The notes below the pieces were generated by a model. It saw nothing but the letters and a program-made list of their open reading frames with translations, ran no database searches and was not told the origin of the DNA. Positions 35,410-45,446 of a DNA stretch of 64,000 nucleotides are shown here, in pieces; position 1 is the first letter of the stretch; each line of letters starts with the position of its first letter. This DNA comes from CBDHFQ01 sp965262565 (lineage in GTDB: Bacteria; Bacteroidota; Bacteroidia; J057): positions 1 to 64,000 of the forward strand of contig CBDHFQ010000004.1 in NCBI GenBank assembly GCA_965262565.1, given 5' to 3'. The position numbers were made by a program, and so were the translations under genes.

Positions 35410-38400
35410 GTGTTTAATATGCCAAATTCTCGGATATTTTCACTATTGGTAGGAATTGAGGAATATGCTCCTGGATCACTGGTGAGTAACCTTCATGCTT
35501 GCCTAAATGATGTGTCATATATAGAAAAATATTTATACGAAAGTTTTCCTTCTGATATCCTTTCCATCAAAAAACTTTTAAATCAGGAGGCAACTTATGA
35601 TCGATTAATTATTTCTTTCAAAAATCACTTCAAAGAAATTTCTAAAGGAGATACTGCCTTTTTTTACTATGCTGGACATGGCTCTTATACCCCCACAGCG
35701 GTTGAATTTTTAAGAGATCATAAGCCTAGCGTAGACAAGACGCTGGTATGTTATGATAGCCGGCTGCCAGGAGGGCTTGATTTTGCAGATAAAGAATTGG
35801 CGATATTAATAGATGAAATAGCTCAAAAAGGAGCACATGTAGTGATTATGTTGGATACTTGTTATTCGGGATCTGATTCAAGGGATAGGAATGATGTAAA
35901 CTTTCTGGCATCCAGATGTATATCGCCACGAGAAGACAAACGCAGCCTGGGAAGCTATTTAGGTGGATATTATCTGGAACATGAAGACATCCCTACTGGA
36001 AAGCATATTCTCTTAACCGCGGCTTCACACTATCAGAAAGCATGGGAAAATTATGATGGACATGGCATTTTTACGCAAAGCATGCTGGAGGTTTTATCTA
36101 ATCACAGTTATGGGATTAGTTATGCGGATTTATTTTACAAAGTCAAGGCTAAAGTCAATCAAAAAACAATACATCAGACACCACAATTTCAGACTGCTGG
36201 ATTTTTTCAGGCACATGATAGATTTTTAGGAGGAAGAACTCTAAGGCAAGCTCCCCGATTTCGCGTTTTTTTTGATGCTGATCCAAGTATTCATTCATGG
36301 ATGGTGGATGGAGGGGCTTTTCATAGGTTTTCTACTGATATCAATCAAAAAACGGAAATGAATATTTATGAGGATATGATCTCTGAAACACCGATCGCGC
36401 ATGCCAGAACCCTGACGGTCGGTACAAATAAGAGCATCATAGATTTTTCCTATCCATATACTCAAAAAGAGTTTGTCGCAGAGTTGTTAACCATTCCCGA
36501 AGAACCTCATCTTATATTTCTCCACGTTCCCGAATCATATAGAGTAAAGCTGACGCAATTACATGATGACCACTTTAGCAATATATTTGTTGAATATACA
36601 GATGTAAAAGACATAGCATCTCATGGTATCATATTAGAGGACGGTGTGTTAATCTTAACATCACTGCCGGAAGAAAACATAATCTATGGGATTAAAGGTG
36701 GAGTGGAGGAAGATATGCTTATAAATTTGCTACAAGCAGTAGAAAAAATAATTAATTGGCAGCGTATTTGGGATCTACAAAATCATCAAAGCAAGTTTAA
36801 AGATCAGGAGATAACCTTTATGTTCTCTCAAAGAAAGCCAGATGGAAGTTTTCACAAATTTAGGGAAGAAGACGGAACTCCACAGACACACATTAGACTT
36901 CATGTAGAGAAGAAAGGAGGACATTGGGGAACCATTTCGTTTAACATTGAAGCCGGAAATCATCGATCTACAGGGTTTAAGCCTTTACATGTCGCTATAA
37001 TATATGTTTCTCATAAGTATGGGATCAATACGCTATATACAGGGATCTTACCAACTACGCCACAAAATGAATATACAGTATTGGTAGATGATCCGAATAT
37101 GCACATAGGTATGACCAAAGAATGGGGAGAGATTACAGAGCGCTTGAAATTAATAGTGAGTACTCATCCCATAGATAGTCTTCTCATTGATCAAGACAAT
37201 ATCGACTTAGGAAAGATCATTGATGTAGGAAATGCTGGAACTGGTAGAAGTGTGAAAGGGGTAACAGGAGAGCGAATACAAAAAATAGATTTTGACTGGT
37301 TTGTAAAAGACATCACTTATACACTGGTAGGAGTGCAAAATGAACTTTCAAAGGAAGATATTGAGCTTGCTGAGGGAAGGATTGTTATTAAAGGGCACGA
37401 AGAATTAACTGCTTCTGTTCAAATGCGGACCGATACGCGGAATTCCAGAAGTGTTAATGCTATGGAAGAACTTTTGGGATTAATGCCAACTTATGGTGCA
37501 GAACCGATTTCCTTCCCCACTACTTCAGGAATTGATTATAAGTATTTAGAGATGACTGGCCTACCACTGGATTATGATTTGTCAAAAAAATCCTTTAGCG
37601 CTGGAGGTAACTATTCCCATTTCCGAAGAGGAAGTAATTATGGCTGTCGGAATGGACAATGGTGTGATCTTTCCATTTGAAGTTGAGCAGGAAGGTAATA
37701 AGACCAAAGTTCCCGTAACTTTTATTCCCGATCCTCAAGATGGAGATACCAGGAGCTTGGGGAAGGCATTAAAAATGGCTTTTTTTAAAATGGTCATCAA
37801 ACAGAATACGACTACGTTAAGCTGGGTTAGCTTTCATAAAGATGGGACGATTACCAGAAATGAGGAAGGAATAGCTGAGCAAGTATCAAATGCGCAGCGA
37901 GTATTATTATGTATGCATGGAATTATTGGAGATACGGAGGAAATGTTGCGTTCCCTTCATCTTATGAAAGATCCCAATGATCATAGTTTTGCGGCCCTAA
38001 AACATTATGATCTAGTGCTGGCCTTCGATTATGAAAACCTGAATACACCCATAGAAAATACCGCCTTAAGCTTGGAAAAAATTATTGAATGAGGTAGGAA
38101 TTCATTCCGAGAGTGGAAAAGAGTTGACGATTCTTGCGCATTCTATGGGAGGCTTGGTTTCCAGATGGATGATTGAAAGAGAGTGGGGATGTAAGTTTTG
38201 TGAAACACTTGATTATGACAGGAGTTCCTAACCAAGGTAGTCCTTATGGAAAAATGTCCGATTATCATGGAATATTGATTCAAGGCTTTAACCTCATGAA
38301 ACACTTTTTTGCGCCTGCTGGATGGGTAGCTTTAGTGTTGAAAAAAAACTAAGGAGCTGACAAATACCCTTCAACAATTGCAAAATTGGGTCTCCTTTTC

Positions 38401-38714
38401 TTCATAAATTGAACCTTAGTGAAGATCCTGGAATTAAGTATAGCTTGATTGCCGGAAATATTAATGCCTACCAAATTCCCGATGGAAAAAAACTAAAGCA
38501 GGTTCAAGATTCTATTGTCACACGTTTAGGAGCCTATATTTTAGAAGATGCTAGTGATGCAGTGGTAAGTATCGAAAGCATGCAAGGGGTAGCAGATAAC
38601 AGAAAATTTCCTGTAGATACGATAGAAGTATCATGTCATCATATGGTATATTATACTACCAGGGAAAGCCTGAAAGCGGTAGAAAAAAATGTTGCAGAAA
38701 TAGTAACTGTGTAA
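35410..38714 (+). pseudogene. Caspase-family protein fused to alpha/beta hydrolase, frameshifted five times
   Basis: The first 2.2 kb is an intact frame starting at the ATG at 35410. It encodes a C14 caspase-like domain with catalytic His90 in YYAGHGS and Cys151 in LDTCYSGS, then several hundred residues with no clear domain. After an A7 run at 37584 the meaning moves to frame +1 (IPISEEEVIMAVGMDNG), then shifts again near 38076 (A6). This yields LTILAHSMGGLVSRW, the alpha/beta-hydrolase elbow with Ser codon at 38142. Further shifts occur near 38185 (G4), 38341 (A8) and 38382, ending in a conserved-looking tail at 38714. All five shifts are single extra bases. Reconstructed, it is one protein of about 1100 residues. 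Whether it is truly broken is uncertain. Confidence 0.8.
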
Positions 38715-38832
38715 TAGTAATGCTAAGGAGGAGTTGTAGGGAGCAAGAATAAATTATGCATCTCTCTTAACAGCTGATATGGTCGCGAGGTGAATTGATC
38801 GGAAGTTGGGTTGTGTGTTTTTATTGAAATCC

Positions 38833-39661
38833 TTACAATCGGTAAAATCGACCTGCATTTCCCCCTAGTATCATGGACTGTTCATCTATGGGTAATTGCT
38901 TGATAAACTGTAAGGTCGAATTCATCACTGTAGAATAATTTCCAGCTAACAAGCATACAGGCCAGTCTGAACCGATCATTAATCTATTGGGCCCAAAGGC
39001 ATCATATGCTACTACGATATAAGGAAATAGATCTTCAGCCTTCCAATTCTCCCAATCTGCTTCCGTAACCATTCCCGAAAGTTTACACATAACTAAAGGA
39101 AATTGAGCTATTTCGTACATATATTCCTTCCATTTCTCAATATTGCCCTCTTTAATGTTAGGCTTGGCGAGATGATCCAGGACAAAAGGTTGATCAGGAA
39201 ATGTTCCAATAAATTCTACTACTGCTGGAAGTTGCTGGGGGAAGACGAGAATGTCATAGGTCAAGCGAAAATTGGACAACTGACGAATGCCATGTTGGAA
39301 GGAATCTCTCATTAAAAAGCGATCATCAGGTTCGGATTGGACTACATGTCTCACGCCTTTAAACAAGGGATGCTTAGCATATCGAGCTAATTGCTCCTCA
39401 ACCTGTGGAAACTGTAAATCTACCCATCCTACAACCCCTTTAATAAACGAGTTTTTATCAGCAAGATCCAATAAAAAAATCGTTTTCCTGTAAGCTTTGA
39501 TTTGCCTGGACAGCTACACATCCATCAAATTTCTGGGCTTTAAGAAGAGGGGCTAAATCAGTTGGAAGAAAGTCCTTTTTCAGGATATTCATTTCCTCAG
39601 AGATCCAGCCATAAATTTCAGGATCGTAGTACCAAAAATGTTGGTGTGCATCAATGTTCAT
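38833..39661 (-). pseudogene. Amidohydrolase (COG3618 lactonase type), split by one frameshift
   Basis: The start at 39661 gives MNIDAHQHFWYYDP with the metal-binding HxH of amidohydrolase-2 proteins. The frame stops prematurely, but removing one base from the A7 run at 39473-39479 joins it to a 200-residue frame. That frame contains VKGVVGWVDL-like FIKGVVGWVDLQ, FVLDHLAKPNI, MCKLSGMV and LMIGSDWPVC with the conserved metal Asp. The joined product of about 275 residues matches L-fucono/rhamnono-lactonases in size and motif order. Operon position (11 bases after an FAH-family gene, with SDR and dehydratase genes) supports a sugar-lactone hydrolase. The frameshift may be a sequence error. Confidence 0.8.
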
Positions 39662-39672
39662 GAATCAAAATA

Positions 39673-40529
39673 TTAGCCTGGATATGCTTTAACTTCCTGC
39701 CGACTAGTACCAAGCCCTTCGATCCCCAATTCCATGACATCTCCAGCCTTAAGGTATTTCGGAGGATTAAATCCCAATCCTACTCCAGGTGGCGTACCTG
39801 TAGAAATAACATCTCCAGGAAGTAAGGTCATATATGTTGATATATAAGCTATGAGAAAAGGAATATTGAAAATGAAATCTGACGTATTACTATTCTGAAC
39901 CGTATCGCCATTTAACTTCAGCCAAAGCGGTAATTGATGTGGATTTTTAATTTCATCTTTAGTTACCAGCCACGGACCTATTGGCGCAAAGGTATCACAA
40001 CTTTTACCTTTTACCCACTGTCCTTTATGTTCTAATTGGTACTCTCTTTCGCTCACGTCATTATGTAGCACATACCCAAAAACGTAATCCATCGCCTCCA
40101 CCTCTGACACATAAGATGCTCTTTTGCCTATGACTACTGCTAATTCCACTTCCCAATCTGTCTTTACACTGTTTTTGGGCAAAATAACAGGATCATTTGG
40201 TCCACAAATAGCTGTAGTAGATTTGAAGAATAAAATAGGTTGGGTGGGGGGTTTTACTCCACTTTCTTTGGCGTGATCAGCATAATTTAATCCTACGCAC
40301 ACTATTTTGGAAGGTCTCGCCAAGGGAGGTCCTAATCTTTCTGAAGGGGGAACATTGGGAAGTTGATCAGCCTTTCCTATGAGTTCCTCCAATTCTTCTA
40401 AAGCTCCTCCCTTCGAAAAATGCTTCATTGTAATCTGTGATATGAGCTGAGACGTCCTTTATTGTTCCTTGTTCTAAGAGAATGCCTGGGCGCTCTTTTC
40501 CAGAAGATCCAAAAACGAACTAATTTCAT
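39673..40529 (-). CDS. Fumarylacetoacetate-hydrolase-family protein (probable 2,4-diketo-3-deoxy-L-fuconate hydrolase), frameshifted N-terminus
   Basis: An intact frame from 40428 to 39673 holds the catalytic domain: KIVCVGLNYADHAKESG, ILFFKSTTAICGP, TDWEVELAVVIGK with metal acids, GKSCDTFAPIGPW and STGTPPGVGLG. The family N-terminus is missing from that frame but can be read upstream from an ATG at 40529 (MKLVRFGSSGKERPGILL). This requires removing one base from the A5 run at 40511-40515 and one C from 40409-40411. The repaired protein has 284 residues, the usual family length. In fucose or rhamnose pathways such enzymes cleave the diketo acid to pyruvate and lactate. Confidence 0.85.
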
Positions 40530-40550
40530 GTTAGTGAGGTGGTTAGAATA

Positions 40551-41324
40551 TTATGAATTCAAGGTGGTAAAACCACCATCTATATGAACATTACTACCCG
40601 TAATAAAGCTGGCTTCATCGGCTGCTAGATACACAGCTAAATTGGCAATCTCTTCAGGGATGGCCATCCTTCCTATGGGTTGAGTGGCTGCTAACTTGTC
40701 ATACATCTCTTTTTCTCTTCCTGGATAATTTTTTTTCAAGAAGCCATCTACAAAAGGAGTATGAACTCTACCTGGAGAAATGGCATTGCACCGAATATTA
40801 TATCCCAGGCAATCTTTAGCTATGGAATAAGTCATCGTGAGAACAGCTCCTTTGGTCATGGAATAAGCAAAGCGTTCTGAAATCCCCAAGGTGGCTACGA
40901 TGGATGCGACATTAATAATACTGCCTCCATGTAAACGCATGAAAGGAATAGTGGCCTGGGTACAATTAAATAATCCCTTGACATTAACCTCATACAGCCT
41001 ATCCATATCCTCTTCTGTGGTATCTTCTATGGTGCCAATATGGGAGATTCCTGCATTGTTTACCAGAACGTGAATAGCTCCTTCTGTTTCTCCTATCTCT
41101 GCGATACAAGCTCTTACTTTATGCCTTTTTGTTACGTCTATTTCCCAGGCGGTAGCTTGATGGCCAGCTTCCCGGATTATTTCTTTGACTTCGTTGGCTG
41201 CATCTGCCTGAATGTCCAGAATATGAATATTGGCCCCTGCTGCGGCCATTTTTATACAAATTTGCTTTCCTATTCCACTTGCTCCTCCCGTGACGATGAT
41301 CGTTTTATCTGTTAATGAAAACAT
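40551..41324 (-). CDS. SDR-family dehydrogenase (probable 2-keto-3-deoxy-L-fuconate dehydrogenase)
   Basis: The 257-residue protein is a classical short-chain dehydrogenase: GGASGIGKQI at about residues 13-22, NNAGISHIG, catalytic Ser in NVASIVATLG, YSMTKGAV (YxxxK), and GSNVHIDGGFTTL at the end. It lies between the altronate-dehydratase-family gene (9 bases upstream) and the FAH-family gene (21 bases downstream). This position fits the oxidation of 2-keto-3-deoxy-fuconate. The enzyme assignment comes from context, since the SDR sequence itself does not reveal substrate. Confidence 0.85.
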   Translation of the reverse strand: MFSLTDKTIIVTGGASGIGKQICIKMAAAGANIHILDIQADAANEVKEIIREAGHQATAWEIDVTKRHKVRACIAEIGETEGAIHVLVNNAGISHIGTIEDTTEEDMDRLYEVNVKGLFNCTQATIPFMRLHGGSIINVASIVATLGISERFAYSMTKGAVLTMTYSIAKDCLGYNIRCNAISPGRVHTPFVDGFLKKNYPGREKEMYDKLAATQPIGRMAIPEEIANLAVYLAADEASFITGSNVHIDGGFTTLNS

Positions 41325-41333
41325 AGATGAAAA

Positions 41334-43010
41334 TTAAAGAGAGACTCCCTGTTTCCAGGGAATAAAATCGTTTTGTCCCAATTGCTGGGCTTTAGTTTGG
41401 TATTCACCACTTGCCAGGCCTATAAGGTATTCCATGATTTCTGCTCCAACTTCTTCCAGACTTTTCTCGCCGCTAATGATGGTTCCAGCGTTTATATCAA
41501 TGATATCGCTAATGCGATTAGCGAGGGAAGTATTACTGGAAATTTTTACTACAGGAGCGATGGGATTGCCAGTAGGAGTTCCTAATCCTGTAGAAAACAA
41601 AATAATATTTGCTCCGGCTCCAGCCAAGCCCGTTGTAGATTCCACATCATTTCCTGGAGTACATAATAAGTTAAGTCCTGGCTCGGTAGCATATTCTCCA
41701 TATCCCAACACACCAGAAACAGGTCCGGTTCCTCCTTTTTTTGCTGCACCTGCTGATTTGATGGCATCCGTGATAAGCCCATCTTTGATGTTTCCAGGAG
41801 AAGGATTCATATCAAATCCTGAACCGACAGCCTTAGCCTGCCGATGATATTCCTTCATGAGGGCCAAAAATTTCTCTGCTAAGAACTCGTTTTTGCATCT
41901 GTTAACGATATCTTGCTCCACTCCGCATAATTCCGGAAATTCCGAAAGGATCGCTTTTCCTCCTATAGCGACCATAAGGTCTGCTACTACGCCCATAGCT
42001 GGATTAGCTGAAATACCCGAAAATCCATCCGAACCGCCACATTCCATGCCAATGGTTAATTTACTTAAAGGAGCAGGAGTACGATCTATTAGATTTGCCT
42101 CTACTAATCCTGAGAAGGTTTCCTCTATGGCTAAACTTAACATTGCATGCTCAGAAGGAAATTGTTGCTGCTCATAAATAAAGAGGGGCTTATCAAAATG
42201 AGGATTAAGTTGAGATATTTTTTCTTTTAACAGAGAAATTTGGGCATTTTGACAGCCTAAGCTGAGGACGGTAGCCCCAGCTACATTTGGATGGTGAATA
42301 TATCCTGCAAGAATGGCGCAAAGATTTTCAGAATCCTGACGAGTTCCCCCGCATCCTCCTTCATGTGTCAGGAATCTGATTCCATTGATGTTGGGGAAAA
42401 CATGAGAAGAAGGAGTATTATATTGGATATGTTGTTTGGTCAACCCAGGGGTTATCAGTTGTGTAGCATTCGTTCCCTCGGATGAATGATAAGAAGTTAC
42501 TAACTGCTGTACTTGTTGTAAATAAATATTTTCGGGAGGAGCATAACCAAGGGCTTGTTCGAAAGCTTGCTGTAGGACGCGAATATTTCGATTTTCGCAA
42601 AAAACTAGAGGAATGACTAACCAATAATTTGCTGTTCCTACCTGTCCATCTGAGCGGTGAAAGCCCATGAAAGTCTTCTTTTCCCATCTTGTGAACGAAG
42701 GAGGTTCCCAAGGAGAAATGGGAAGGCGAGCATGTACCGGATCGGAATCATGTCCTAGATTTTCCACTGAAATAAGTTCCCCTTTTCCTATAGGCTTAAG
42801 TGCTTTCCCTACTAATACACCATACATATGAACAGGGTCGCCAACCTGAAAATTATTTAATGCAAATTTATGTTTTGCAGGTATAGCTTCTTGTAATTCT
42901 AAGGGTTGATCTTTAATCTGTACAACTGTCCAGGGTTGAAGGTTTCTTAAAGCTACAGCTACCGTATCTTTAGGATGAACCAATAAATATGTACGATTCC
43001 TTAATTCCAT
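41334..43010 (-). CDS. Altronate dehydratase-family (UxaA-like) enzyme, probable L-fuconate dehydratase
   Basis: The 558-residue protein has an N-terminal SAF domain (about residues 1-95, ending VHARLPIS). The large UxaA/GarD catalytic domain follows: FMGFHRSDGQVGTANYW, THEGGCGGTRQDSE, LSLGCQNAQIS, LTIGMECGGSDGFSG, NPSPGNIKDGLITDAIKSAG and FSTGLGTPTGNPIAPV. Family members are iron-dependent dehydratases of sugar acids such as altronate and galactarate. In this operon the missing step is dehydration of a 6-deoxy aldonate. I infer it replaces the enolase-superfamily L-fuconate dehydratase found in Xanthomonas-type pathways. Confidence 0.88.
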   Translation of the reverse strand: MELRNRTYLLVHPKDTVAVALRNLQPWTVVQIKDQPLELQEAIPAKHKFALNNFQVGDPVHMYGVLVGKALKPIGKGELISVENLGHDSDPVHARLPISPWEPPSFTRWEKKTFMGFHRSDGQVGTANYWLVIPLVFCENRNIRVLQQAFEQALGYAPPENIYLQQVQQLVTSYHSSEGTNATQLITPGLTKQHIQYNTPSSHVFPNINGIRFLTHEGGCGGTRQDSENLCAILAGYIHHPNVAGATVLSLGCQNAQISLLKEKISQLNPHFDKPLFIYEQQQFPSEHAMLSLAIEETFSGLVEANLIDRTPAPLSKLTIGMECGGSDGFSGISANPAMGVVADLMVAIGGKAILSEFPELCGVEQDIVNRCKNEFLAEKFLALMKEYHRQAKAVGSGFDMNPSPGNIKDGLITDAIKSAGAAKKGGTGPVSGVLGYGEYATEPGLNLLCTPGNDVESTTGLAGAGANIILFSTGLGTPTGNPIAPVVKISSNTSLANRISDIIDINAGTIISGEKSLEEVGAEIMEYLIGLASGEYQTKAQQLGQNDFIPWKQGVSL

Positions 43011-43046
43011 ATATGCATGTAAATTATGCTAATCTATCTTCTTGGC

Positions 43047-43064
43047 TGCGCAATGCTTTGCACA
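43047..43064. promoter_or_regulatory. Possible LacI-family operator in the divergent intergenic region
   Basis: TGCGCAA and TTGCACA form an imperfect inverted repeat (six of seven positions pair) separated by TGCT. The repeat lies between the divergent dehydratase (43010) and mutarotase (43120) genes. A LacI-type regulator is encoded 1.3 kb away. Shape and location fit an operator controlling both units. The central CG step common in LacI operators is lacking, so this is tentative. Confidence 0.35.
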
Positions 43065-43119
43065 TCATTCAAGTATGTAGTTTGTATAGTGATTTTATTC
43101 ATTTTGACAAAATAAATAT

Positions 43120-43461
43120 ATGAAGACCTTTGGATTAACTGTCAATTTAAAAGACGATCCTCAAATTATTAGTGCTTACAAAGCATATCACGAAAAAGTA
43201 TGGCCAGAGGTAATATCTGCATTAAAGGAAATCGGAGTAGTGGATATGAAAATTTGGTTGAAAGGAAGAAGTCTATTTATGTTTTTGCAAGTTCTCGACC
43301 ATGTTCATCCACAAAAGGATTTAATGAAATATATCGAGTTACATCCAAAGTGTAAGGAGTGGGAGGAGTTGATGGGAACTTTTCAAGAGCCTGTTCCTGC
43401 TGCGTTAGATGGCGAAAAATGGACCTATATGGAGGAAATCTTTGAGTTGAGCCGATATTGA
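43120..43461 (+). CDS. L-rhamnose mutarotase-family protein (sugar mutarotase)
   Basis: The 113-residue protein has the RhaM/YiiL layout: FGLTVNLKDDPQIISAYKAYHEKVWPEV opening split across two strands, GVVDMKIWLKGRSLFMFL, and the end PVPAALDGEKWTYMEEIFEL. RhaM proteins interconvert alpha and beta anomers of L-rhamnose. The same family occurs in L-fucose loci of marine Bacteroidota. It heads the plus-strand unit and is followed 45 bases later by an SDR gene. The substrate, fucose versus rhamnose, cannot be fixed from sequence alone. Confidence 0.88.
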   Translation: MKTFGLTVNLKDDPQIISAYKAYHEKVWPEVISALKEIGVVDMKIWLKGRSLFMFLQVLDHVHPQKDLMKYIELHPKCKEWEELMGTFQEPVPAALDGEKWTYMEEIFELSRY

Positions 43462-43506
43462 TACATGAGATTCGAATAAATTAATTAAACACTGGGCAGC
43501 GTAATT

Positions 43507-44307
43507 ATGAATTTACATCTTAAAGATAAAGTAATTATTGTATCTGGAGGGGCTGGAAAAAAGGGAAGTATTGGTAGATCAATGGTGATGTCACTGCTAG
43601 AAGAGGAGGCAATTCCAGCTATATTGGACCTCCACAGCAGAGGAAATGATTTGGTAAGGGAAATACAAAAAAGTGGACGGGAGGTGATGTTTGCTCAGGG
43701 GGACCTAACCGACCCTAAGGACTGTGAAAGAGGAATTAATGAAGTGCTAGCTAAATATGGTCGAATAGATGGAATTATAAATAATTTAGGGGCTAATGAT
43801 GGGAAGGGATTTCAGGCAACATATAAGGAGTTTATGGATTCCTTAAAACTGAATCTGGTTCACTACTTCTTGTTGGTTAAGTTCGGCCTGGAGGCCCTAA
43901 AAGCTTCGAAGGGAAATATCGTAAATATAGGATCTAAGGTGGGCATTACAGGTCAAGGAAATACTTCCGCGTATGCTGCCGCTAAAGGAGCAGTATTAGC
44001 TTTGACCAGAGAATGGGCCTTGGAATTGGCACCTTTTGATATTCGGTCAAATGCTATTGTTATTGCTGAAGCGTGGACTCCTTCCTATGATGAATGGGCA
44101 AGTACATTAAACAATCCTGATGATACGATTCGAAAAATCAAACATCTCGTTCCATTAGGCAAACGAATGACCAAGCCTTCAGAAATTGCAGATTTAGCAC
44201 TGTTTCTTTTATCAGAACGGTCCAGCCATATTACCGGGCAACACATACATATAGACGGAGGATATGTACACCTCGATAGAGCTGTAGGGAGTATTCATTC
44301 TTTATAG
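43507..44307 (+). CDS. SDR-family dehydrogenase (probable L-fucose dehydrogenase)
   Basis: The 266-residue protein has the SDR motifs GGAGKKGSIGRSM, NNLGANDGKG, NIGSKVGITG (catalytic Ser), YAAAKGAV (YxxxK) and ITGQHIHIDGGY. The insertion KKGS in the coenzyme loop is unusual but present in sugar dehydrogenases that act on L-fucose-like substrates. Its location right after a mutarotase suggests that it oxidises the free sugar to the lactone, the first committed step. The assignment is from context. Confidence 0.83.
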   Translation: MNLHLKDKVIIVSGGAGKKGSIGRSMVMSLLEEEAIPAILDLHSRGNDLVREIQKSGREVMFAQGDLTDPKDCERGINEVLAKYGRIDGIINNLGANDGKGFQATYKEFMDSLKLNLVHYFLLVKFGLEALKASKGNIVNIGSKVGITGQGNTSAYAAAKGAVLALTREWALELAPFDIRSNAIVIAEAWTPSYDEWASTLNNPDDTIRKIKHLVPLGKRMTKPSEIADLALFLLSERSSHITGQHIHIDGGYVHLDRAVGSIHSL

Positions 44308-44340
44308 CTTGAAAAATCATTACAATGATAAAAGAGAAGA

Positions 44341-45387
44341 TTATAGTCGTGGTGTCGTATCTCTGAGAATTAATTCCGTGTTGATAATTTCAAAATCATA
44401 TTCACCTTGGCGAAAAATTTTTCTGAACTCGGTAATGTCCCAATCAGGCATGTAATTATACAAGAGCTTGGCTGCAGCTTGCCCAATTTGAAAAGCAGGT
44501 TGTCTGACAGTACTTAATTGAGGGCTCACATAGGTAGCAATGGGTTCATCCGCAAAACCGATAATGGCTAAATCTTTGGGAATGTGAATGGACAATTCTT
44601 TAGCAATATTAATTACCTCAAAAGCTACATAATCATTATAAGCAAATATAGCATCAAGGGACATCAGTTTTTCGCGTAATTTATCTCTGTCAGCTAATTG
44701 TTTTCCTTTATCATCCAATGCCTGGAATAAGTATTCTGGATCAACAGCTCTATGAGCGTCTTTAAGTGCTTCTCGATAACCCATAAATCTGTTAAAGCTA
44801 GTAGAAATGTGCTCCGGGCCCTGGATATGACCTATATGTTCACATCCGCATTGAATGAGATACGCTACCGCTTGCTTAGCTCCGGTAAAATCATCTGAAA
44901 TGACGTAGGGAGCTTCTATTTCTTCACTATGTCTGTCGATAGATACAAAAGGAATTCCTGCCTGCTGGATAGCTAAAAAATGTTCGAAGGTGAGGGTTTG
45001 AGAAGTGTGGGCGATGATCATACCATCAACGTGTGCATCGTACATTTGCTTAAAGATGGTCTTTTCTCTGGATGGCTGATCATTAGAAACTGCAAGAATC
45101 ATTTGATATTCATGAGTCGAGGCCACAGAGTTTATGCCACTGACTATTTTTGAAAAATATGGAGGATCCATTTCTGGCACGACTACTCCCCAGGTGAATG
45201 ATTGTTGTTTGACAAGGCTGACAGCATGGGGATTAGGTCTGTATCCATATTTTTCAGCTAACTTTTTAATTCTTTTTCGAGTCTTAATACTGATACGAGG
45301 TTCATCTCTTAAGGCTCTTGAGACCGTAGAGGGAGCTACGTTTAGTTCACGTGCTAAATCAGAAATACTAACTCTTCGAGCAGGCAT
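44341..45387 (-). CDS. LacI-family transcriptional regulator
   Basis: The 348-residue regulator has the N-terminal LacI helix-turn-helix (SISDLARELNVAPSTVSRAL) with the hinge helix KKLAEKYGYRPNPHA. A periplasmic-binding-like sensor follows (VVVPEMDPPYFSKIVSGI, DGMIIAHTS, GIPFVSIDRH, IFAYNDYVAFE, IIGFADEP). It is convergent with the sugar dehydrogenase gene and next to both catabolic units, so it likely represses or activates the deoxy-sugar locus in response to the sugar or an intermediate. Confidence 0.93.
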   Translation of the reverse strand: MPARRVSISDLARELNVAPSTVSRALRDEPRISIKTRKRIKKLAEKYGYRPNPHAVSLVKQQSFTWGVVVPEMDPPYFSKIVSGINSVASTHEYQMILAVSNDQPSREKTIFKQMYDAHVDGMIIAHTSQTLTFEHFLAIQQAGIPFVSIDRHSEEIEAPYVISDDFTGAKQAVAYLIQCGCEHIGHIQGPEHISTSFNRFMGYREALKDAHRAVDPEYLFQALDDKGKQLADRDKLREKLMSLDAIFAYNDYVAFEVINIAKELSIHIPKDLAIIGFADEPIATYVSPQLSTVRQPAFQIGQAAAKLLYNYMPDWDITEFRKIFRQGEYDFEIINTELILRDTTPRL

Positions 45388-45446
45388 AGTGGTGGTCTAA
45401 TCATGTATTAGTAAGATAAAGGTAAAATGATAATTATCCAATACCT

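Noticed and set aside
37584..37590. Programmed +1 frameshifting at the A7 run of the caspase gene
   Set aside because: Four more shifts of the same sign follow in this gene and three in two other genes, so a deliberate recoding site is much less likely than sequence error or decay.
38409..38714. Separate 101-codon gene starting at TTG
   Set aside because: It continues the frame-corrected caspase/hydrolase protein, so it is a fragment and not its own gene.
41434..41847. 137-codon plus-strand frame within the dehydratase gene
   Set aside because: Antisense to conserved UxaA motifs; the proline- and serine-rich composition is typical of a shadow frame.
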